Part shown: positions 1 through 5,638 of the stretch, one piece after another | How positions within the stretch are numbered: position 1 is the stretch's first letter | How the letters are laid out: the number at the start of each line of letters is the position of its first letter | Assembly: GCA_964498785.1 (NCBI GenBank) | Contig: CAZCJL010000204.1 | Span: 1-7,618, forward strand | Direction of reading: 5' to 3' | Source: Mariaggregatimicrobium sp964498785 | GTDB taxonomy: Bacteria > Zhuqueibacterota > Zhuqueibacteria > Thermofontimicrobiales > Thiofontviventaceae | DNA length: 7,618 nt | Position numbers and translations under genes: made by a program | Notes under the pieces: generated by a model | Told to the model about the DNA's origin: nothing | Databases searched by the model: none | What the model saw: the letters and a program-made list of their open reading frames with translations, nothing else

Positions 1-118
1 CATTTTTTGGTGTCATTCCTGCGAATGCAGGAATCCCCTAACTTTATAATAATTAAAAGATTCCGGGACAAGCCCGGAATGACATTTTACAAAAAAATCA
101 AACTTATGATACAGCTCC
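1..118 (-). repeat. Small palindromic repeat (MITE-like), copy 1, left end outside window
   Basis: This copy matches the reverse complement of the repeat at 6120-6254, so it lies in the opposite orientation. A 74-bp core (11-84) is bounded by perfect 9-bp inverted repeats TGTCATTCC / GGAATGACA. It holds two hairpins: 15-22 with 27-34 (loop GAAT), and 60-67 with 73-80 (5-nt loop). By hand alignment the core is 70/74 identical to the other copy. The end at 101-118 matches the outer terminal repeat of the other copy at 16 of 18 positions. By comparison with copy 2 about 17 bp are missing beyond the window edge. There is no coding capacity, so any movement would need a transposase encoded elsewhere. 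Confidence 0.8.
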
Positions 119-196
119 ACGAGAAATTACCAACTTTTGGGAATTGCTCCCGATCAATTTAACCATTTTTTCTCATTAGATCAAGTGATTTATCAC

Positions 197-238
197 AAAA
201 AAAAATCGATGGCTGTTAAACAACCATCGATTTTTTTC
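197..238. terminator. Bidirectional intrinsic terminator
   Basis: A perfect 14-bp stem (199-212 with 224-237, core ATCGATGG/CCATCGAT) encloses an 11-nt loop. Both flanks are homopolymeric: A9 at 197-205 on the left and T7 at 231-237 on the right. A transcript from either direction therefore ends in a U tract. It lies about 20 bp past the stop of the minus-strand gene at 258-545 and is its likely terminator. It would also stop transcripts entering from the left. Confidence 0.85.
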
Positions 239-257
239 TTCACAAAGAAAACGTCAG

Positions 258-545
258 TTATTTTACCTCAACTCTACTATCACTCGGATTCAGGCTATAA
301 AGAGTTCTTTTGTTTCCTCTTACATTTATTTTCTCTTTGTAAACTGGCTCGCCAAGATGAGGCATAACCTCAATCACAATAAAATTTCCCATAGATGCGG
401 GATTATCCACGTCATATTTGTCCAGACCAAAAGACTTAATCTCTTCTTTTCGTCCCGAAATGAGGTTTTTAATTAGTTCTCTGCCGGTGACGTCTTTCTC
501 TTTTAAAATTGCAAGAACTTCAGTTCTAAGATCTTCGATAGTCAT
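258..545 (-). CDS. Small protein of unknown function (95 aa), possible winged-helix fold
   Basis: I do not recognise the family. The protein is soluble and highly charged, with no cysteine, signal peptide or membrane segment. Residues 1-18 and about 19-40 look like two amphipathic helices (LRTEVLAILKEKD, then GRELIKNLISGRKEEIKS). The C-terminal third (about 50-90) looks like strands and a basic hairpin with the wing-like stretch KINVRGNKRTLYSL. A small winged helix-turn-helix DNA- or RNA-binding protein is therefore possible, but this is inference from shape only. The gene is well supported: an AAGGAG ribosome site lies 7 nt before the ATG, a candidate TTGATT-17-TAATTT promoter lies just upstream, and a strong terminator follows. 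It is monocistronic and transcribed away from meaB across a long gene-free gap. An inverted repeat over its promoter would suit regulation. Confidence 0.8.
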   Translation of the reverse strand: MTIEDLRTEVLAILKEKDVTGRELIKNLISGRKEEIKSFGLDKYDVDNPASMGNFIVIEVMPHLGEPVYKEKINVRGNKRTLYSLNPSDSRVEVK

Positions 546-571
546 AGAACTTCTCCTTATAAATAATTGTT

Positions 572-600
572 AAATTAAATCAATACAACGTATTAATCAA
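572..600 (-). promoter_or_regulatory. Candidate promoter of the 95-aa gene
   Basis: On the minus strand TTGATT (595-600) and TAATTT (572-577) are exactly 17 bp apart. Transcription would start near 565, leaving a leader of about 20 nt that contains the AAGGAG site. The DNA is very AT-rich, so chance matches are common. The same spacing and -10 box appear before meaB and the transketolase gene. Confidence 0.35.
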
Positions 601-622
601 TTAATTACTTATAATGTTGTAT
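583..622. promoter_or_regulatory. Inverted repeat over the promoter, possible operator
   Basis: ATACAAC (583-589) and GTTGTAT (616-622) form a perfect 7-bp inverted repeat. Their 33-bp spacing places both arms on the same DNA face, about three helical turns apart. One arm falls between the candidate -10 and -35 boxes of the minus-strand gene and the other just upstream of the -35. The layout fits a repressor site, but AT-rich DNA makes chance repeats likely. Confidence 0.25.
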
Positions 623-1189
623 CTAAACTGAAGTTTAATGTTAAGGCCTTAATTAAAACGATCACTGCATAAAAGCAGAGTCGTTAACGCATTTTAGATC
701 TAATTACATATCATTAAAATCACATTTATCAATTAAATTAACTGAATTCTAACTTCTCTCTCTATTTTTCAAACATAAACTTCCTAATTGAGAGGCGCCT
801 GTTATATCTAAAATAAATCGTTACTCTTTTTAATCGTTATAATTCTCAAAGAACTAAAATAAAAAAAATTATAAATCAACGCAAATGAAGTTTAATTAAT
901 TAATTGATAGATATCGTAACATAATTTTCAACTTTCCATCTAATTAATGGCTCAACAATAAACAACAAACACCCCCCGTTCATATAAATTAATAATTTAT
1001 GTCATAATTTGTCAAAAGAACAATTTTTAACTTCCAAATTCCAAAAAAGTTTCATTTCTCTTATTAGCTATTGTTCAAAGATAAAAAAGCAAAGCTAATT
1101 TTAGGAATATGTTGAATATCGATTTTCATCTTCTTTGTTATCAATACCTGAATTATTCATAAATATTTACCGCAGAGTGGGTTCTATTT

Positions 1190-1250
1190 GGCACAAATAT
1201 AAGCGGATCCGCCTCTGGCGTGATTTGTGTTATCCATGTAATCCGCGATT
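1190..1250. repeat. Structured GC-richer island, possible decayed dispersed repeat
   Basis: CACAAAT (1192-1198) pairs with ATTTGTG (1223-1229). Between them lie a perfect palindrome GCGGATCCGC (1203-1212) and an alternative small hairpin CGCC-TCT-GGCG (1210-1220). The following words TTATCCATGTAATCCGCG resemble the 'ATCCGTGTAATCCGCG' intergenic repeats I remember from several genomes. That likeness is from memory and uncertain. It sits upstream of the candidate meaB promoter, so it is probably not part of the meaB transcript. Confidence 0.3.
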
Positions 1251-1281
1251 TATCTTAAAAAACCAGGCCAAAAGAAATCGC

Positions 1282-1310
1282 TTGAATCTGATCCAAATTT
1301 TTTGTAATTT
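1282..1310 (+). promoter_or_regulatory. Candidate meaB promoter
   Basis: TTGAAT (1282-1287) and TAATTT (1305-1310) are 17 bp apart. The predicted start near 1317 gives a leader of about 40 nt reaching the AAAAGG ribosome site at 1341-1346. The -10 box and spacing match those before the transketolase gene. The AT-rich context lowers certainty. Confidence 0.35.
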
Positions 1311-1357
1311 ATAAAATTATGAATTGTATGGTCACGAATAAAAAGGTTTACTATTGA

Positions 1358-2305
1358 ATGGAACCAATAATTGATCGATTTCTATCAGGCGATCGTCGAG
1401 CATTGGCTCGATTAATTTCCATCGTTGAAAACAATTCTCAGCATTCGATCAAATATTTAGATCAAATTTACCATCGAATGGGACACGCATTTCGTATTGG
1501 TGTGACTGGGCCGCCTGGCGCTGGTAAAAGTACATTGGTCGATCAACTGACGAAACATTATCGCAAGCAGGATAAAATGGTTGGCGTAATAGCGATTGAT
1601 CCGACAAGTCCGTTTACTGGCGGCGCCTTATTAGGAGACCGCATTCGTATGGGTGATTTGGCGACCGATCCGGGCGTATTCATCCGAAGTATGGCCACAC
1701 GGGGCAGTTTAGGCGGACTCTGTGAGCGCTCGCAAGAAGTCGCTGACCTGATGGACGGATTTGGATTTGATATCGTGATCCTCGAGACTGTTGGCGTTGG
1801 TCAATCTGAACTGGATATTGTGGAAGCCGCTGACACAACCATCGTTGTTCTGGTTCCCGAATCCGGCGACTCTATTCAGGCGATGAAAGCCGGATTGATG
1901 GAAATCGCCGATATTTTTGTTCTGAATAAATCTGATCGCTCTGGCGCAGATCGTTTTTTAATGGAATTAGAATCCATTCTCGATTTTGCGGATGAGAAGA
2001 AAAAATGGAAACCACCGATCGTCAGAACAATTGCACATTCCGGTGAGGGTATCATCAAACTGTATAACCAAATCACGAATCATTTACAATTTTTAAAAAC
2101 AACCGACATTCTTCAAAAAAAGAAAAAAAAACGCATTGAAACCTATATTCGCCGAATTATTAAGGAGAGATTGCTGGAGCGATTTTGGCAGCCGGAAATC
2201 ACCGCACAATTTCATTCCGATCTCGACAAAATTATGCACAAAGATATTTCTCCCTATAAATTAAGTGAATTATTGATTGAACAGTTTCTTGACAATCAAA
2301 AATAG
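1358..2305 (+). CDS. meaB: MeaB/ArgK-family GTPase, chaperone of B12-dependent acyl-CoA mutase
   Basis: This is a G3E-type P-loop GTPase of the MeaB/MMAA family, which gates adenosylcobalamin loading and protects methylmalonyl-CoA mutase and related mutases in the cytoplasm. Visible motifs are the Walker A GPPGAGKST (51-59), the family block DPTSPFTGGALLGDRIRM (81-98), the switch ETVGVGQSE (143-151), the base-specificity motif NKSD (190-193), and a helical C-terminal arm (about 255-315) of the kind used for dimerisation. At 315 residues its length is normal. An in-frame TGA directly precedes the ATG, and the N-terminus LSGDRRALARLISIVE fits the family, so this start is firm; the ribosome site AAAAGG is modest. 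No mutase gene lies in the window, so the client is unknown (methylmalonyl-, isobutyryl- or ethylmalonyl-CoA mutase are options). A poly-lysine stretch (254-258) is encoded by a slippery A-rich run. Confidence 0.93.
   Translation: MEPIIDRFLSGDRRALARLISIVENNSQHSIKYLDQIYHRMGHAFRIGVTGPPGAGKSTLVDQLTKHYRKQDKMVGVIAIDPTSPFTGGALLGDRIRMGDLATDPGVFIRSMATRGSLGGLCERSQEVADLMDGFGFDIVILETVGVGQSELDIVEAADTTIVVLVPESGDSIQAMKAGLMEIADIFVLNKSDRSGADRFLMELESILDFADEKKKWKPPIVRTIAHSGEGIIKLYNQITNHLQFLKTTDILQKKKKKRIETYIRRIIKERLLERFWQPEITAQFHSDLDKIMHKDISPYKLSELLIEQFLDNQK
2116..2139 (+). other. dnaX-like slippery heptamer in meaB with immediate -1 stop
   Basis: In the meaB reading frame the codons are CAA AAA AAG. The heptamer A-AAA-AAG (2116-2122) is thus in the exact phase of the E. 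coli dnaX -1 frameshift site. A run of nine A follows at 2123-2131. In the -1 frame the ribosome would read GAA AAA AAA ACG CAT and then TGA (2137-2139), giving a product of about 260 residues without the C-terminal arm. I see no Shine-Dalgarno-like stimulator upstream and only a weak downstream hairpin (ATTC-GCC-GAAT). The site could be incidental to encoding five lysines. Confidence 0.3.
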
Positions 2306-2330
2306 CAATTAATAATATTAGCTATTTTTT
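2298..2330 (+). terminator. Weak intrinsic terminator of meaB
   Basis: A 9-bp stem AAAAATAGC / GCTATTTTT (2298-2306 with 2321-2329) with a 14-nt AT-rich loop runs into T6. The left arm contains the meaB stop codon. The stem is weak, with only two G-C pairs, but a separate promoter follows about 20 bp later, so termination here fits the layout. Confidence 0.5.
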
Positions 2331-2348
2331 CATGAATGCAATATTTAC

Positions 2349-2377
2349 TTGACCTTTTACGATTTTATTGCTAATTT
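2349..2377 (+). promoter_or_regulatory. Promoter of the transketolase gene
   Basis: TTGACC (2349-2354) and TAATTT (2372-2377) are separated by exactly 17 bp. This is the best sigma70-type promoter in the window, with five of six -35 consensus bases. It lies just after the meaB terminator and would give a leader of about 48 nt before the preferred ATG at 2432. Confidence 0.55.
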
Positions 2378-2421
2378 AATTCTGCGAACATTTTAATTTT
2401 AATAATATAAACAATGTCAAA

Positions 2422-2425
2422 GGAG
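2422..2425 (+). promoter_or_regulatory. Ribosome binding site that sets the transketolase start
   Basis: GGAG within AAAGGAGA sits 6 nt before the ATG at 2432. The in-frame ATG at 2414 lies upstream of this site and is preceded only by A/T sequence without a Shine-Dalgarno match. Translation most likely starts at 2432, removing six residues (MSKEIG) from the longest frame. Confidence 0.8.
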
Positions 2426-2431
2426 ATTGGT

Positions 2432-4789
2432 ATGGTTACAGATTTCCCATCTGTCGACGAGACCTATAAAAGCGTTGAAAAATATTTTCCCCATTGGGAA
2501 AAAGTAAAAGATATGATAGATCAGAGCCTTGATTTAATGTTGAACCTGCGCCAGAGCGGGCATCCCGGTGGATCACGTTCAAAAGTGCATTTACTGGTTA
2601 CTACATTGCTAAGCGGTGCGATGCGATTTGACATCCGAAATCCTGAAAAACGATTCGCCGATCGATTCGTATTAGTTGCCGGTCATACAATTCCGCTGAT
2701 TTATGCAACATTGGCGGTTTTAAACGAAGCAATGCGACGAAAATTCAGATTAACTGGTAACAAAAGATATCTCATTACGGATGAAAAAAATAAAGCGCTT
2801 TATTGGGAAGATTTGCTCACATTAAGACATAACGGTGGATTACCCGGGCACGCGGAAATGGCCGGAAAAACTCTATTTCTTAAATTTAATACCGGGCCAT
2901 CGGGTCACGGTTCTCCGGTGGCTGCCGGAGAAGCAATGGCACTAAAACTGGCCGGCGCCGGTGATGTCCGCGTATTCGCTGTGGAAGGTGAAGGCGGCTG
3001 GACCGCCGGTGTGATGCATGAGACAATGAACTCTGCATGGGGTTTGGGGCTTGACAATCTATATTTCTTATTCGACTGGAATGATTTTGGGATCGATAAT
3101 CACAAAATGAGCAGTATTTTATATGGAACTCCGAATGAGTGGTTCGGTGCACACGGCTGGCGTGTGTTCGGAACAGAAAAAGGCATGGAATGGCCCACCA
3201 CAACAGAAACAATTCTTAAAATGATACATACGGAAAATAAGGGCATGCAACCAAATATCGCCTGGTTTAAGACCCAAAAAGGCCGGGAGTACGGGATATA
3301 TGATAACAAATCTCATGGCGTCCCACACAAACCGATGAATAGCCCGGAATTTTGGAAAACCAAAAAGCCGTTCATGGATAAATATCAGATTGAATTTGAA
3401 GGCTATGGCGAGGAAGCTCCAAAATCTCACGAGGAACAGGTTGCACAAACACGAATGAATTTGGACCGCGTGTTCAAATTATATGAACAGGATGAAAATT
3501 TATTAAATTACGTTGCTGATTATCTCGCCGATCTTGGTGACAGCATTCTCGACAGCAAACCAACGATTTATTATGATTTCAGCAAAAATCCGACGACCGA
3601 TCCGGTTTTCGCCGATTATAAAAACTATCCCGCAGATATTTTTGTGAAACCCGGTGAAAAAGCGCCCAACCGGGCGGGTCTGGCAAAATTTGGAGCATGG
3701 ATTAACGCCGAGTCTCATAAACGATACGGACGACCGCTATTTATAGCCATGTCCGCTGATCTCGCCGACTCCACAAATATTTCCGGATTTGCCAAACCAT
3801 ACAGGGATTTCGAGGGTTTTGGTCCGTATGAACGTAACTCGAAACCAAAGGGTAGTTTATTACCACAGGGAATTACTGAATTCGCAAATGCAGGCATTTC
3901 TGTGGGAATTCCGACAGTCAATTTTTCAGAGAAACCATACAAAGAATTCAACGGATTTTATGGAACTTGCTCCACGTATGGTTCGTTTGTGTATCTCAAA
4001 TATGGGCCGATGCGCTTATTCAGCCAACTGGCGCAGGATTCCGAGATCAAAGTCGGGAAAGTGCTGTGGATCGCTGGTCATTCCGGGCCGGAAACAGCCG
4101 AGGATTCGCGAACACATTTCGGTATTTTCTCACCTGCTGTGACACAAATGTTTCCGCGAGGTCAGGTGATCAATCTCTATCCCTGGGAACACAATGAAGT
4201 CGCTCCGATGATCGGCGCAGCTCTGGCAACCAATGTGCCCATCATTGCGCTCCATCTTACCAGACCACCTATTGAAATTCCGGACCGGGAAAAACTGGGT
4301 ATTGCCTCACATCTTGATGCGGCAAAAGGTGCGTATCTCATTCGGGATTATGACGATAGCAAACCCAAAATGGGAACGATCTTCGTTCAGGGAACCAGCG
4401 TCACCAGCAATGTTATCAAAATTCTGCCCAAACTTGAGGAAGCAGGATTAAATGTAAAACTGGTCGCTGCTGTCAGTTATGAATTGTTTAAACTGCAACC
4501 GGAGAGCTATCAGAATTCGATTGTAAGCACAGAGGACTGGGTTGATTCAACTTTTGCCACAAACGCCGCACGTGCAAATATGTCTGACTGGACGTCGCAC
4601 AAAATTTCGCTGGAATATGCAATGTCCACAGACTGGGATGATCGCTGGCGCACCGGTGGCTCTGTTGAAGAACTCTGTGAAGAAGCGCATATTTCGCCGA
4701 ACTGGCTGTTTGAGGGCATTAAAAAATTCGCGAATGAACGACAACAGCGATTGGATCGATTGAATGAAATGGTGAAAATCGTAAAATAA
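2432..4789 (+). CDS. Transketolase-like thiamine diphosphate enzyme, long atypical form (785 aa)
   Basis: The three transketolase domains are present: cofactor-binding domain about 30-320, Pyr domain about 410-610, C-terminal domain about 640-785. Conserved marks are SGHPGG (42-47), GH (His85), GLPGH (136-140), TGPSGHG (154-160), Asn217 of the cofactor motif, SHGVPH (294-299), Arg414, SADLADSTN (441-449), Glu483 in GITEF as the likely cofactor-activating Glu, H-x7-D-x3-H (550, 558, 562) and Arg611. Together these match the sugar-phosphate and catalytic residues of E. coli TktA as I remember them. Two features are odd. The metal motif reads GEG (186-188) instead of GDG, and the chain is about 120 residues longer than the usual ~660, largely in a charged linker at about 325-410 and an insertion after Glu483. 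It lacks the signature blocks of phosphoketolase. The likely role is pentose phosphate or Calvin-type two-carbon transfer in the cytoplasm; the substrate range is unproven. It is a single-gene unit with its own promoter and terminator. Confidence 0.85.
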   Translation: MVTDFPSVDETYKSVEKYFPHWEKVKDMIDQSLDLMLNLRQSGHPGGSRSKVHLLVTTLLSGAMRFDIRNPEKRFADRFVLVAGHTIPLIYATLAVLNEAMRRKFRLTGNKRYLITDEKNKALYWEDLLTLRHNGGLPGHAEMAGKTLFLKFNTGPSGHGSPVAAGEAMALKLAGAGDVRVFAVEGEGGWTAGVMHETMNSAWGLGLDNLYFLFDWNDFGIDNHKMSSILYGTPNEWFGAHGWRVFGTEKGMEWPTTTETILKMIHTENKGMQPNIAWFKTQKGREYGIYDNKSHGVPHKPMNSPEFWKTKKPFMDKYQIEFEGYGEEAPKSHEEQVAQTRMNLDRVFKLYEQDENLLNYVADYLADLGDSILDSKPTIYYDFSKNPTTDPVFADYKNYPADIFVKPGEKAPNRAGLAKFGAWINAESHKRYGRPLFIAMSADLADSTNISGFAKPYRDFEGFGPYERNSKPKGSLLPQGITEFANAGISVGIPTVNFSEKPYKEFNGFYGTCSTYGSFVYLKYGPMRLFSQLAQDSEIKVGKVLWIAGHSGPETAEDSRTHFGIFSPAVTQMFPRGQVINLYPWEHNEVAPMIGAALATNVPIIALHLTRPPIEIPDREKLGIASHLDAAKGAYLIRDYDDSKPKMGTIFVQGTSVTSNVIKILPKLEEAGLNVKLVAAVSYELFKLQPESYQNSIVSTEDWVDSTFATNAARANMSDWTSHKISLEYAMSTDWDDRWRTGGSVEELCEEAHISPNWLFEGIKKFANERQQRLDRLNEMVKIVK

Positions 4790-4799
4790 ATATAATATC

Positions 4800-4829
4800 A
4801 GGCGCCTGTTTATTATCAGGCGCCTATTT
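4800..4829 (+). terminator. Hairpin after the transketolase gene
   Basis: AGGCGCCTG (4800-4808) pairs with CAGGCGCCT (4817-4825) around an 8-nt loop. Each arm contains the self-complementary core AGGCGCCT, so the sequence is also a direct repeat TATCAGGCGCCT (4796-4807 and 4814-4825). The stem is strong but the tail (ATTTG) is a poor U tract. It may terminate incompletely and let some transcripts reach the acetyltransferase gene. Confidence 0.6.
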
Positions 4830-4889
4830 GCATTAATTCGCGTCATCAACGCTCCCGCAACAAATTTCCCTAAAACAAAGGAATCATTA

Positions 4890-5381
4890 ATGGTTCTTGA
4901 ATACATTCCTGCAAAGGATCGAAATCATTTTACCAAATTAAAATCAGCTTATAACGAAATATTCAATACACCGGAAATCCGGCGTTTTCTGAGTTACACC
5001 ATGCTCCCATTTGATCAACAGACGATTGACCAGTGGTTTAAAACACATTTGAAATCAGGTATTCGCTATTTTGTAAATGAGGAACAGGGCATTATTAACG
5101 GAATTTTGATTGTCAAAGCGGACAGAACAGTGGGTTTTGAATTATTTGCCATTGGGGTTCGCAGCGAACACCGAGGCAAGGGAATTGGTCGCCGGCTTGT
5201 GGAAATTGGCATCGAGTTAGCACGCAAGGCGGGCTTTCGCGCAGTGGATGTTACGGTCTTCTGTGATAATAAGCCGATGCTAAAACTACTGATTGATCTC
5301 GATTTCATTCCGACGCGCATCGATTATCACATTCGTGCGGATGGCGTCGATCTGTTATACCTGAAAAAGTACCTGCGCTGA
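4890..5381 (+). CDS. GNAT-family N-acetyltransferase
   Basis: This 163-residue protein has the GCN5-related acetyltransferase fold. Strand beta-4 and motif A read FELFAIGVRSEHRGKGIGRRLVE (about 83-105), with the acetyl-CoA pyrophosphate loop R-G-K-G-I-G (95-100). Motif B follows with VDVTVFCDNKPMLKLLIDLDF (about 119-139), where the N-K-P-M-L-K-L-L helix and L-x-F are typical. The acceptor substrate cannot be read from the sequence. The N-terminal 60 residues are helical and form the variable acceptor side. Start choice is supported by AAAGGA (4877-4882), 7 nt before the ATG. The gene starts 100 bp after the transketolase stop with no clear promoter of its own, so it may be read through the hairpin at 4800-4825. 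Nothing suggests truncation. Confidence 0.88.
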   Translation: MVLEYIPAKDRNHFTKLKSAYNEIFNTPEIRRFLSYTMLPFDQQTIDQWFKTHLKSGIRYFVNEEQGIINGILIVKADRTVGFELFAIGVRSEHRGKGIGRRLVEIGIELARKAGFRAVDVTVFCDNKPMLKLLIDLDFIPTRIDYHIRADGVDLLYLKKYLR

Positions 5382-5404
5382 TCCAAATTATCATTCCCGA
5401 CCGT

Positions 5405-5429
5405 GATGGAGAACATTGTCCATCGTTTT
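5405..5429 (+). terminator. Weak hairpin terminator after the acetyltransferase gene
   Basis: GATGGA (5405-5410) pairs with TCCATC (5419-5424) around an 8-nt loop, followed by GTTTTG. The stem is short and the U tract is only four long, so termination would be partial at best. Confidence 0.35.
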
Positions 5430-5448
5430 GGCTAATTTTATCCATTTT

Positions 5449-5477
5449 TTAACTGGATATATTCTCTAACTTAATAA
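5449..5477 (+). promoter_or_regulatory. Candidate promoter of the YHS gene
   Basis: TTAACT (5449-5454) and TAATAA (5472-5477) are 17 bp apart. A start near 5485 would give a long leader of about 150 nt containing the alternative hairpins at 5509-5556. The match is weaker than the one before the transketolase gene, and other AT-rich matches exist closer to the start codon. Confidence 0.25.
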
Positions 5478-5508
5478 ATTTCAATGATGGCATTTTTGGT
5501 ACACAAAT

Positions 5509-5556
5509 TGCACTTCGCAACGGACTTTTAGAAAGTGCATCAATTGGTTTGATGCA
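5509..5556 (+). promoter_or_regulatory. Leader with two mutually exclusive hairpins upstream of the YHS gene
   Basis: TGCACTT (5509-5515) can pair with AAGTGCA (5533-5539). TGCATCAA (5536-5543) can instead pair with TTGATGCA (5549-5556) across a 5-nt loop. The two helices share bases 5536-5539, so they cannot form together. This layout can act as an RNA switch or attenuator, but no T tract follows either hairpin and the sequence resembles no riboswitch class I know. A DNA-binding site is another option. Confidence 0.3.
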
Positions 5557-5638
5557 TGAGTTGATGTCGTTAAACACGTTTTCAAGAAATATTCGTAACG
5601 ACTAAATAATAAATTCAACCATAAGGAGGGTTACTTTT

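Larger units (their letters stand above)
546..1357. other. Long AT-rich gene-free region between divergent genes
   Basis: About 810 bp separate two divergently transcribed genes. I found no open frame of useful length; plus-strand ATG codons hit stops within at most about 17 codons. Contents I can see are the candidate promoter and inverted repeat next to the 95-aa gene, an imperfect hairpin at 657-685 (AACGA/TCGTT outer arms, CTGC/GCAG inner arms), an AT-only hairpin at 984-1000, an isolated C6 run near 972-977, a more GC-rich structured island at 1190-1250, and the candidate meaB promoter at 1282-1310. Most of the rest is low-complexity A/T sequence. It may be long regulatory DNA, decayed repeats, or a site of past insertion. 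Confidence 0.6.

Noticed and set aside
185..196. GTGATTTATCAC palindrome as an operator
   Set aside because: It is a single short AT-rich palindrome downstream of the small gene, beside its terminator, with no promoter nearby.
137..367. Plus-strand open frame of 76 codons near the left end
   Set aside because: It overlaps the bidirectional terminator and the opposite-strand small gene, has no ribosome site, and its protein is low-complexity (phenylalanine-rich) as expected of a shadow.
793..803. AGGCGCCTGTT shared with the transketolase terminator at 4800-4810
   Set aside because: The match is short and centred on a GGCGCC palindrome that also occurs in coding DNA here (for example near 1623, 2954 and 7019).
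2162..2305. Internal start in meaB (AAGGAG then TTG at 2171) that could give a separate C-terminal fragment
   Set aside because: Only 3 nt separate the GGAG from the TTG, and the match is easily explained by the codons for Lys-Glu-Arg.
2432..4789. Phosphoketolase identity for the thiamine diphosphate enzyme, suggested by its ~790-residue size
   Set aside because: The order and spacing of SGHPGG, GLPGH, SADLADSTN, H-x7-D-x3-H and the C-terminal block fit transketolase, and phosphoketolase signature blocks are missing.
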